This document shows positions 1-4,993 of a stretch of DNA of 5,623 nt, piece by piece. Made by a program: the position numbers and the translations under genes. Each line of letters opens with the position of its first letter. Position 1 is the stretch's first letter. Origin of the DNA: Candidatus Aminicenantota bacterium (lineage in GTDB: Bacteria; Acidobacteriota; Aminicenantia; UBA2199). The DNA lies in contig JAUWNT010000132.1 in NCBI GenBank assembly GCA_030612495.1, positions 1-5,623 on the forward strand, read 5' to 3'. The notes beneath the pieces are model-generated. The model searched no databases, had not been told where the DNA came from, and saw only the letters and a list, made by a program, of their open reading frames with translations.

Positions 1-159
1 ACCAACTACAAAAACTGAAAGTTTTATATTGTTATCTTTAAGTAAGGATAATAACAGTTCAATAGATTTTTTTCCCTTTAGTATTTCATATTTATTATCC
101 AATACACCACTTACTTCTGATTCCAAATCAAGGGTTAGAACGAAATATTTATTTTTCAT
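1..159 (-). CDS. Polysaccharide deacetylase (NodB-type), N-terminal part, cut by window edge
   Basis: Reading the minus strand from an ATG at 159-157 gives 53 uninterrupted codons running off the window start. The peptide opens MKNKYFVLTLDLESEVSG and reaches KLSVFVVG at residues 46-53. This is the start of the NodB/polysaccharide deacetylase fold: a first beta strand ending in an acidic motif (LTLDLE, residues 8-13, in the place of the family TFDD motif, with Asp11 the expected catalytic or metal-site Asp), a helix with a leucine-rich stretch (residues 31-41), and the second strand (SVFVVG). Such enzymes remove N-acetyl groups from sugars; the DxE form of the motif occurs in family members tied to exopolysaccharide loci. 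No signal peptide is visible, suggesting a cytoplasmic enzyme or one acting on a precursor. No clear Shine-Dalgarno sequence precedes the ATG. The metal-binding histidines would lie outside the window, so activity cannot be judged. Confidence 0.72.
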   Translation of the reverse strand, partial: MKNKYFVLTLDLESEVSGVLDNKYEILKGKKSIELLLSLLKDNNIKLSVFVVG

Positions 160-176
160 TTAGTGTGTTTAATAAT

Positions 177-205
177 ATTATATTAAATTATTTTTGGTTT
201 GTCAA
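177..205 (-). promoter_or_regulatory. Sigma70-type promoter for the deacetylase gene
   Basis: On the minus strand a perfect -35 box TTGACA (205-200) is followed by exactly 17 bp and a perfect -10 box TATAAT (182-177). Transcription would start near position 170, about 10 nt before the ATG at 159. That is a very short leader with no Shine-Dalgarno motif, so translation may be weak or nearly leaderless. Both hexamers match consensus at all 12 positions, which is unlikely by chance even in AT-rich DNA. Confidence 0.72.
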
Positions 206-300
206 AGCTTCGAATTGACTCATTAAAAATCTATATGAAACAGGTATCGTTGCCTCATAAAAAAAACACGACAAAACGTTATCACAATTCTTACATTTAA

Positions 301-315
301 TCAATTTTAAATTGA
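301..315. repeat. 15-bp perfect odd palindrome between divergent promoters
   Basis: TCAATTT and AAATTGA flank a single central T, giving a perfect 7+1+7 inverted repeat about 30 bp upstream of the -35 box at 346. It could be an operator for a dimeric regulator of the divergent genes. It is all A/T except one C and one G, so chance is a real alternative. Confidence 0.3.
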
Positions 316-345
316 ACATTTACGATACTCCTCTTTTTAAATTGC

Positions 346-374
346 TTGACAATCGATAATCATTCCTTTATATT
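346..374 (+). promoter_or_regulatory. Sigma70-type promoter for the glycosyltransferase gene
   Basis: TTGACA (346-351), a 17-bp spacer and TATATT (369-374, five of six matches to TATAAT) form a strong housekeeping-type promoter. The predicted transcription start is near 381, leaving about 20 nt before the ATG at 402. This location argues against the in-frame TTG at 384, which would sit only about 3 nt into the transcript. Confidence 0.7.
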
Positions 375-387
375 TCAATATGATTGA

Positions 388-394
388 AAAAGGA
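388..394 (+). promoter_or_regulatory. Ribosome binding site that selects the ATG at 402
   Basis: The motif AAAAGGA ends 7 nt before the ATG at 402, which is normal Shine-Dalgarno spacing. The upstream in-frame TTG at 384 has no purine-rich motif in front of it and overlaps this site. Confidence 0.6.
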
Positions 395-401
395 TTTCCC
401 T

Positions 402-2438
402 ATGGTGTCATTTGAAAAAAAAAAGTTACTGCTTTTCTCCATTTTTGTAATTATCATTTACGGAATTGTTTTAAGGGGACTGTTTCTGGTTGCCGATCCG
501 CCATCTGATTTATCTGTGAGCGGCGCCCTGGTTGGGGATGCGGGGCAACAGTCATATGGAGCCAGAAATAAAATACTGTTTGGACAGTGGAGTTTTGATG
601 ACTGGAAACCCCATGTTGCTTGTCCACTCATAAGTATCTTGATCAATTACCCGGTTTATAGAATATTTGGTATTAATTTTTACTCTCACAAAATCATCCC
701 CCTTTTTTTTAGTTCTTTTGCCCTGTTGTTTTTTGTTTTTATGATCTACCGGTATACGGGAACACTGACCTGTTTATTATCTTCGGTTTTTATATCTTTG
801 AGTTATCCAGTAATTATATTTTCAAAAGCTGCGAATCGATTTTTCCCCATGATTTTTTTCTTGGTTGTTGCATTATATTTTTTTATTGAAGGGTCATCCA
901 AGAAAAAAAACAAATTTTTTGTTATCAGTGCGGTTTTTTTTATTTTTTCTTTTCTTTCACACAATCATGTGCTTTATTTAATTTCTTTGTTTTTTGTTCT
1001 GGGAATTTTATGGTTGATTGAAAGAAAAATTCAACTTCGCTGCCTTCTTCTGTTTTTTGGAACTGTTTTTGTGGGCCTTATCACCTGGTTCTTACTTATT
1101 TTTCTCCCTTACAGGGATTTTTTTTATTTTTTTGTGGAACACAACAAACTGGTGAGAAATATTTACTCTCTAAAACAGTTGTTTAAAAATATTGTAATAG
1201 ATAATCCGTTTTTGTTTCAGGTTAGAAATGACCCGCTTTTGTTGATCTTTTCGTCTGTTGCAATCATGATTTACATTAAACTTAAGCTGGACAAAAAAAA
1301 TAAAATACCTTTTATTGTGGATGCCAGTGTCATTTGGTTATTAATTGGTACTGTATTTCATTCAATCTGGACATATCGCCCCACCCGTTTTTATCTGGTT
1401 CTTATATTTCCCGCTTCATTACTGGCAGGTTGGATCCTATCATATTTGATTAAAAATAGATTCAAAATAGAGATGAAACGATCCTCTATTCTTTCCTTAA
1501 TGTCTTTACCGTTTCTGTTGGTTTTTATTGGGATTTTTAGGTACTGGCGTTTTTTGAAGTTTCACCTCTCATCAACGCCTGTGTTATGGCTTTGTTTTTT
1601 TCTTTTTATTACTTTTTTATATTTGATTCTGTTTTTAAAAAAACGAAAACGTATCATTGGATTTATCGTTCTTCTGCTTTTGTTTTCATTTGTTTCAAAT
1701 CAAAAATATTTTTTTGGTTGGGCAAAAAACAGGGAGTATAAAATAGTGAATACCGCACATGTCTTAAAAAAAGCCATTCCTCCTTCAAACATTGCGGGAA
1801 ACTGGGCGTCTATACTTTCCATTGGGACCCCCCATAAAACCCATTTGTTGTTTGACCAAATGGGGGTTAATTGGAGGAGGGGTTTTTTCAAAGAACATAA
1901 TGTGAAGTACCTCTTGTTAACACGGGGTCGTTTTGATAATGAATTAAGATCCTACAAACGTTTTTTTAGAGAGGAGTTGGCACACTCAAAACGGATTGCA
2001 CTGTTCAAGATGTATCGTTCTGAAGTTCATCTGATCTCTTTGGATTACAAAACAGAAGAAGAGAATCGGGTAGAATTCGAGACATTAATCAGGAATTCAG
2101 GAACCGTTATCTTTGATCCACTGGCCTCTTCGAAAATGTCATTAAAATTTGAACCCAGTCATCTGAAAGAACCGGTCATAATGGATGTTGAAAGTATTTC
2201 TTCAGGAGAACATCTTTCTACTCTAAAAATATCGGGAAAGGGTAACTTTAAAGGCCGAATGGTTGTTCAGCAAAATGGTAAAACCATTAAAGAGGGATTT
2301 GTTAAATTCAATGCCAAAAATTATCAGGAGAAAAATATTTTAACCATTCCACTTAAAGAAGATTTTAAAATCGTATTAAAGATATCCAAAACAGAAGGAG
2401 ATATATTTCTGGATTACCTTGATTTTATCCCCGACTAA
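402..2438 (+). CDS. GT39/ArnT-like (GT-C fold) integral membrane glycosyltransferase
   Basis: The 678-aa product probably transfers a sugar from a polyprenyl-phosphate donor to a glycan or lipid on the outer face of the inner membrane. A transmembrane helix at about residues 13-30 leads into a first periplasmic loop holding GDAGQQSYGARNK (residues 45-57). Asp46 sits where GT-C enzymes carry the catalytic acidic residue, although the usual adjacent second acid is absent. Roughly ten more hydrophobic helices follow up to about residue 430. RPTRFY (326-331) followed by a proline in the next helix resembles the conserved Arg-Tyr-Pro region of ArnT-like proteins. Residues ~435-560 form a soluble periplasmic part, and the last ~100 residues look like an extra beta-rich domain. 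ATG 402 is chosen over in-frame TTG 384 because of the Shine-Dalgarno motif at 388-394 and the promoter ending at 374. An A10 run (415-424) lies just after the start. The 3' end overlaps the convergent methyltransferase by 14 bp, and a decayed relative lies at 4295-4834. The exact substrate cannot be told. Confidence 0.85.
   Translation: MVSFEKKKLLLFSIFVIIIYGIVLRGLFLVADPPSDLSVSGALVGDAGQQSYGARNKILFGQWSFDDWKPHVACPLISILINYPVYRIFGINFYSHKIIPLFFSSFALLFFVFMIYRYTGTLTCLLSSVFISLSYPVIIFSKAANRFFPMIFFLVVALYFFIEGSSKKKNKFFVISAVFFIFSFLSHNHVLYLISLFFVLGILWLIERKIQLRCLLLFFGTVFVGLITWFLLIFLPYRDFFYFFVEHNKLVRNIYSLKQLFKNIVIDNPFLFQVRNDPLLLIFSSVAIMIYIKLKLDKKNKIPFIVDASVIWLLIGTVFHSIWTYRPTRFYLVLIFPASLLAGWILSYLIKNRFKIEMKRSSILSLMSLPFLLVFIGIFRYWRFLKFHLSSTPVLWLCFFLFITFLYLILFLKKRKRIIGFIVLLLLFSFVSNQKYFFGWAKNREYKIVNTAHVLKKAIPPSNIAGNWASILSIGTPHKTHLLFDQMGVNWRRGFFKEHNVKYLLLTRGRFDNELRSYKRFFREELAHSKRIALFKMYRSEVHLISLDYKTEEENRVEFETLIRNSGTVIFDPLASSKMSLKFEPSHLKEPVIMDVESISSGEHLSTLKISGKGNFKGRMVVQQNGKTIKEGFVKFNAKNYQEKNILTIPLKEDFKIVLKISKTEGDIFLDYLDFIPD
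415..424 (+). repeat. A10 homopolymer run at the start of the glycosyltransferase gene
   Basis: Ten consecutive A residues begin 10 nt after the A of the ATG start and encode part of Glu-Lys-Lys-Lys. Gain or loss of one A by slippage would shift the frame after about eight codons and switch the gene off. The decayed paralogue has an A9 run in the same place (4300-4308). Confidence 0.5.
1519..1672 (+). repeat. Source segment 1 of the duplicated module (partner 4603-4756)
   Basis: These 154 bp inside the glycosyltransferase gene match 4603-4756 with a single difference (C at 1570, T at 4654). The segment ends in TATCGTTCT (1664-1672), which recurs at 2013-2021 and marks a 349-bp deletion in the copy. 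Confidence 0.95.
2013..2058 (+). repeat. Source segment 2 of the duplicated module (partner 4748-4793)
   Basis: These 46 bp are identical to 4748-4793. The segment starts with the 9-bp repeat TATCGTTCT and ends with the 11-bp repeat CAAAACAGAAG (2048-2058), which recurs at 2387-2397. Both ends are deletion joints in the decayed copy. Confidence 0.95.
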
Positions 2439-2601
2439 CCTTACCTTTTTTACCTATTGCCAGTCTAGTGCCTTTTATCACTTTAATGTCCATTTTTTTT
2501 GAGAATTCGTCAACCACTCTACTGATGTCTTTAATCATTCCATAGTCGTGCCATACAATTACACCGTTGTGGTGTGTATGTTTGTACGCATTTTCTGAAT
2601 C
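2387..2601 (+). repeat. Source segment 3 of the duplicated module (partner 4783-4993)
   Basis: This segment spans the 3' end of the glycosyltransferase gene and the 3' third of the convergent methyltransferase gene. It matches 4783-4993 with one 4-bp deletion in the copy (at the T-run near 2443-2451) and five substitutions, all transitions. Similarity stops abruptly after GAATC at 2601/4993. Confidence 0.95.
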
Positions 2602-3258
2602 GGCTTTAACGTATTCGTAGTAGTGGCACCCATCGATAAATACCAGGTCAAAGGGTGTATTTAATTTGTCGTATTCTAGTTTTGCAGAATCGAAGTAAAC
2701 TGAGGTGATTTTTTTTGAATATTTTTTGTTATTCTTGAATTGAATCCCCGTGATACTGCTGTCTGTTACATTGTTGAAAATTTCTGGAATTTTTATTTCC
2801 ATTTTTCCATCCCAATTCTCTGGAAGATCAACGGTTGTTATTTTTGCATCTTCAGGTGTATTGACTGCAATATTTAAGGCTGTTTTTCCATCGAATGTAC
2901 CGATTTCCAGGATGTTTTTTGCATTGATAAATTTTATAATAGCAGAGAGATAGATGAGTTCATGAAAATCGGGGGACATGTGGGTGTCTCTATCGAATGC
3001 CTTCACAATGGTTACGTTGCTATCTTCAATTCCAGGGAATATTTCTGTTATTTTTACCCGGGGTAATTTCCCGTAGCTCCAGCTTCCGATTCTGTAGGCT
3101 TCTTTATCTTTTGGAACAATACCAAAGGGGAATAACCGTCTCCACACAAGGGTTATAAATCTAAATGGATTTTTAATCGCTTTGGCAATCGTTTTTGAAA
3201 CGGTATCAGAACCGGATGAAAATCGTTTTTGTTGTTGGGGCAATTTATTTTCACTCAT
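2425..3258 (-). CDS. Class I SAM-dependent methyltransferase, Methyltransf_24 type
   Basis: The 277-aa product is a Rossmann-fold SAM methyltransferase. Visible motifs are the glycine-rich SAM loop ILEIGTFDGKTALN (residues 116-129), the ribose-binding acidic strand end TTVDLP (141-146), DLVFIDGCHYYEYV (204-217), typical of the Methyltransf_24 group, and GVIVWHDYG (232-240), whose Asp is a likely metal or catalytic residue. About 100 residues precede the SAM fold, basic at first, with an amphipathic stretch near residues 28-50 that might contact membrane or partners. In a glycan locus it most likely methylates a sugar or sugar nucleotide; the acceptor is unknown. The ATG at 3258 has AGGT just upstream (about 5 nt). 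The gene runs convergently into the glycosyltransferase with a 14-bp overlap (2425-2438) and no room for a terminator between them. Its 3' third is duplicated at 4821-4993, suggesting the two genes travelled as a pair. Confidence 0.85.
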   Translation of the reverse strand: MSENKLPQQQKRFSSGSDTVSKTIAKAIKNPFRFITLVWRRLFPFGIVPKDKEAYRIGSWSYGKLPRVKITEIFPGIEDSNVTIVKAFDRDTHMSPDFHELIYLSAIIKFINAKNILEIGTFDGKTALNIAVNTPEDAKITTVDLPENWDGKMEIKIPEIFNNVTDSSITGIQFKNNKKYSKKITSVYFDSAKLEYDKLNTPFDLVFIDGCHYYEYVKADSENAYKHTHHNGVIVWHDYGMIKDISRVVDEFSKKMDIKVIKGTRLAIGKKGKVSRG

Positions 3259-3265
3259 TTTACCT

Positions 3266-3294
3266 ATTTTACAGCAAACAGCTCTTCATTTCAA
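3266..3294 (-). promoter_or_regulatory. Candidate promoter for the Methyltransf_24 gene, possibly leaderless
   Basis: On the minus strand TTGAAA (3294-3289), a 17-bp spacer and TAAAAT (3271-3266) match sigma70 consensus at five of six positions each. The expected transcription start falls at about 3259-3258, essentially on the ATG. Either the mRNA is leaderless, or the start lies slightly off, or another promoter is used. Confidence 0.45.
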
Positions 3295-3356
3295 TTAAAC
3301 GATTATTTAGTCACCATTTGATGAATTAGAAGGAATAGGATTTGTATTAATTTTTT

Positions 3357-3385
3357 TTGAGTTTTATTGAGCGATATGATATCAT
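3357..3385 (+). promoter_or_regulatory. Candidate extended -10 promoter for the TylF-like gene
   Basis: TTGAGT (3357-3362, four of six), a 17-bp spacer and TATCAT (3380-3385, five of six) are present, with a TG one base upstream of the -10 box (3377-3378), forming an extended -10. The 10-bp palindrome ATGATATCAT (3376-3385) coincides with the -10 element. The start would be near 3392, giving a leader of about 33 nt that includes the Shine-Dalgarno site at 3413. Confidence 0.42.
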
Positions 3386-3412
3386 TTTAAAATTCAAAGA
3401 TCTGATTAAATT

Positions 3413-3418
3413 AAGGAG
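3413..3418 (+). promoter_or_regulatory. Shine-Dalgarno site selecting a TTG start
   Basis: A perfect AAGGAG lies 6 nt before the TTG at 3425. The first in-frame ATG is at about 3538 (Met39) and lacks a comparable site, so TTG is the best start. Confidence 0.7.
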
Positions 3419-3424
3419 CAGGTT

Positions 3425-4192
3425 TTGTCATTAAGAATTATTGCAAATTATCTTTTAAATTTTGTCAATAAATTTTTTGGTTTTATTGGATATAATATTG
3501 TTTTTGTTTTTAAAGATAATAAAAATAAAGATTATGAAATGGTTTTACCTACAGCAACCTATTCTCCCTGGAATAAAGATCAACGTTTCAATATTCTATT
3601 TAACAGAATAAAGAATTATACAATCGTTGATAAATACAGATGTTATGAATTATGGCAACTAGTTGAGCAGAGTAAAAAAGTACCTGGAGCTTTAATTGAA
3701 ATTGGGGTTTGGAGAGGAGGAACTGGTGCAGTTATTGGAAAAAAAGCGGAACTTTGTGGAATCAATGACACACTTTATTTATGTGATACATTTAAAGGCA
3801 TCGTTAAAGCCGATCCTTCCAAAGATACTTGGTTTCAGGGTAGTGAATATCGAGATGCTTCGGTTAAAACAGTGAATAAATTAGTTTTCCAAAAACTAAA
3901 ACTTAAAAATGTTAAAATATTGGAAGGTATATTTCCAGATGAAACAAAACATCTGGTAAAAGAAGATAAATTTAGGTTTTGTCACATTGATGTTGATGTG
4001 TATCAATCTGCTTCTGATATTATTACGTGGATATGGAATAAAATGTCCAAAGGTGGAATAATTGTATATGATGATTATGGAAGTTATGATTGTGATGGCA
4101 TAAGAGAATTTGTTGATGAGGAAAGAAAAAAGACAGATAGATTGGTTATACATAATCTCAATGGCCATGCCATAATCATAAAATTGTTCTGA
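3425..4192 (+). CDS. TylF/MycF-type SAM- and metal-dependent O-methyltransferase
   Basis: The 255-aa product belongs to the TylF/MycF family, whose characterised members methylate sugar hydroxyls (macrocin and mycinamicin 3-O-methylation) using SAM and Mg2+. The SAM loop is IEIGVWRGGTG (residues 91-101), followed by LCDTFKG (119-125). The metal-site DxD is in CHIDVDVYQS (186-195; Asp189, Asp191), and the second acidic pair is in GGIIVYDDYG (210-219; Asp216, Asp217). The C-terminal strand NGHAIIIK (246-253) replaces the family's usual glycine-rich last strand. Length is normal for the family. The TTG start has a perfect Shine-Dalgarno site 6 nt upstream. In a polysaccharide locus it probably O-methylates a sugar of the repeat unit, possibly a terminal one; this is inference. 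It sits alone on its strand between the intact gene pair and its decayed copy, and its DNA appears more AT-rich than the glycosyltransferase gene, hinting at a separate origin. Confidence 0.86.
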   Translation: MSLRIIANYLLNFVNKFFGFIGYNIVFVFKDNKNKDYEMVLPTATYSPWNKDQRFNILFNRIKNYTIVDKYRCYELWQLVEQSKKVPGALIEIGVWRGGTGAVIGKKAELCGINDTLYLCDTFKGIVKADPSKDTWFQGSEYRDASVKTVNKLVFQKLKLKNVKILEGIFPDETKHLVKEDKFRFCHIDVDVYQSASDIITWIWNKMSKGGIIVYDDYGSYDCDGIREFVDEERKKTDRLVIHNLNGHAIIIKLF

Positions 4193-4294
4193 TTTAAAAT
4201 ATTTTTAATAAAAATTAAAAGAGAGGGGATAGGGGTTATGATAAAAGAAACACTTGATGCAATAGGATTAGTTTAAAAAGGATGAAACAATTTA
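4193..4294. other. Spacer with a 12-codon mini-ORF and no clear promoter
   Basis: After the TylF-like stop there is only a weak all-A/T hairpin (ATTTTT/AAAAAT near 4201-4215), not a convincing terminator. A purine-rich stretch with AGGGG (4231-4235) precedes ATG 4238, which opens a 12-codon frame (MIKETLDAIGLV, stop TAA 4274-4276). This may be the remnant start of a lost gene; I do not recognise it. No sigma70-like pair precedes the pseudogene at 4295. Confidence 0.35.
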
Positions 4295-4834
4295 ATGATA
4301 AAAAAAAAGATATTGTTATTTCTTATTGTTGGTATTATCGCTTCCGGTATTGTTCTAAGGGGACTTTTTCTGGTTGTGGATCCCCCCTTCTGATCTCACT
4401 GTCAGTGGCGGTCTGGTAGGAGATGCAGGGTAACAGTCATATGGAGCCAGAAATAAAATACTGTTTGGCCAATGGAGTTTTGATGGTTGGAAACCCCATG
4501 TGAGTTCACCCCTGATTAATGTCCCGGTTAATTATCCAGTTTACAAAATTTTTGTAATCAATTTTTATTCTCACAAAGTGATTCCCCTTATTTTCAGTTC
4601 CCTGGTTTTTATTGGGATTTTTAGGTACTGGCGTTTTTTGAAGTTTCACCTCTTATCAACGCCTGTGTTATGGCTTTGTTTTTTTCTTTTTATTACTTTT
4701 TTATATTTGATTCTGTTTTTAAAAAAACGAAAACGTATCATTGGATTTATCGTTCTGAAGTTCATCTGATCTCTTTGGATTACAAAACAGAAGGAGATAT
4801 ATTTCTGGATTACCTTGATTTTATCCCCGACTAA
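4295..4834 (+). pseudogene. Decayed, internally deleted GT39-type glycosyltransferase copy
   Basis: ATG 4295 begins MIKKKILLFLIVGIIASG, continuing IVLRGLFLVVDPP, clearly homologous to the intact gene at 402. An extra base in the C-run at 4382-4388 shifts the frame and gives TGA at 4391. In the restored frame the intact gene's CAA (546-548) is TAA at 4431-4433. The frame then follows the first-loop motif (QSYGARNKILFG) and the next membrane segment. At 4603 it jumps to the sequence of 1519 onward (about 801 bp missing, frame kept). A 349-bp deletion at TATCGTTCT then shifts the frame (TGA at 4767), and a 339-bp in-frame deletion at CAAAACAGAAG follows. The original C-terminus DYLDFIPD and its stop (4832-4834) survive in the shifted frame. 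About a quarter of the ~2-kb gene remains, so it cannot make a functional enzyme. The fragment 4500-4769 that remains open has no ribosome site. Confidence 0.93.
4432..4468 (+). repeat. 37-bp identical island within the diverged 5' part of the pseudogene
   Basis: These 37 bp equal 547-583 base for base, encoding most of the loop motif QSYGARNKILFG, while the sequence on both sides differs from the intact gene at many synonymous positions. It may be a short gene-conversion tract or a strongly constrained segment. Confidence 0.8.
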
Positions 4835-4993
4835 CCTTTTTTTACCTATTGCCAGTCTGGTGCCTTTTATCACTTTAATGTCCATTTTTTTTGAGAATTC
4901 GTTAACCACTCTACTGATGTCTTTAATCATTCCATAATCGTGCCATACGATTACACCGTTGTGGTGTGTATGTTTGCACGCATTTTCTGAATC
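4603..4993. repeat. Near-identical duplicated block carrying three deletions
   Basis: This block joins pieces of 1519-2601: 4603-4756 (from 1519), 4748-4793 (from 2013) and 4783-4993 (from 2387). Over 391 bp only six substitutions are seen, all transitions. The pieces are joined at shared 9-bp and 11-bp repeats, and a further 4 bp are missing at 4837-4843. The direction is inferred from the intact reading frames upstream. Confidence 0.92.
4821..4993 (-). pseudogene. 3' fragment of a Methyltransf_24 methyltransferase gene
   Basis: On the minus strand this matches residues ~220-277 of the protein encoded at 2425-3258, beginning within DSENA and continuing through GVIVWHDYG to the last strand TRLAIGKK. 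The N-terminal 219 residues, including the SAM-binding loop, are absent; similarity ends sharply at 4993. Two amino-acid changes are visible (Tyr225 to Cys and Asp250 to Asn), and three other base changes are silent. A 4-bp loss at the T-run (4837-4843) shifts the frame after IGKK and removes the original last residues and stop. An open frame through this fragment can start only at a TTG in unrelated sequence near 5005 and then runs antisense through the glycosyltransferase remnant, so it is not a real gene. Confidence 0.92.

Noticed and set aside
355..364. GATAATCATT within the glycosyltransferase promoter as a Fur-type iron box
   Set aside because: Only one half fits the 7-1-7 Fur pattern; the other half has several mismatches, and such A/T-rich words are common here.
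384..401. TTG at 384 as the glycosyltransferase start
   Set aside because: It has no ribosome site and would sit about 3 nt from the predicted transcription start; ATG 402 has a well-spaced Shine-Dalgarno site.
458..646. Minus-strand open frame of 62 codons inside the glycosyltransferase gene
   Set aside because: It is antisense to a well-supported membrane protein, has no family features or ribosome site, and is interrupted in the paralogue.
1700..1891. Minus-strand open frame of 63 codons
   Set aside because: Shadow of the glycosyltransferase periplasmic region; no recognisable motifs.
2750..2953. Plus-strand open frame of 67 codons
   Set aside because: Antisense of the SAM-binding part of the methyltransferase, whose motifs are clear on the other strand.
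3896..4168. Minus-strand open frame of 90 codons
   Set aside because: Antisense of the metal-binding part of the TylF-like protein; Ile-rich low-complexity translation.
4193..4225. Intrinsic terminator after the TylF-like gene
   Set aside because: The possible stem is six A/T pairs with no GC content and no clean U-run after it.
4500..4769. Plus-strand open frame of 89 codons as a small membrane protein
   Set aside because: It is the surviving middle of the decayed glycosyltransferase copy, begins at a GTG without a ribosome site and ends at a frameshift-derived stop.
4295..4993. Insertion sequence or other mobile element as the source of the duplication
   Set aside because: No transposase, terminal inverted repeats or target-site duplications are seen around the copied block; homologous and short-repeat recombination explain it better.
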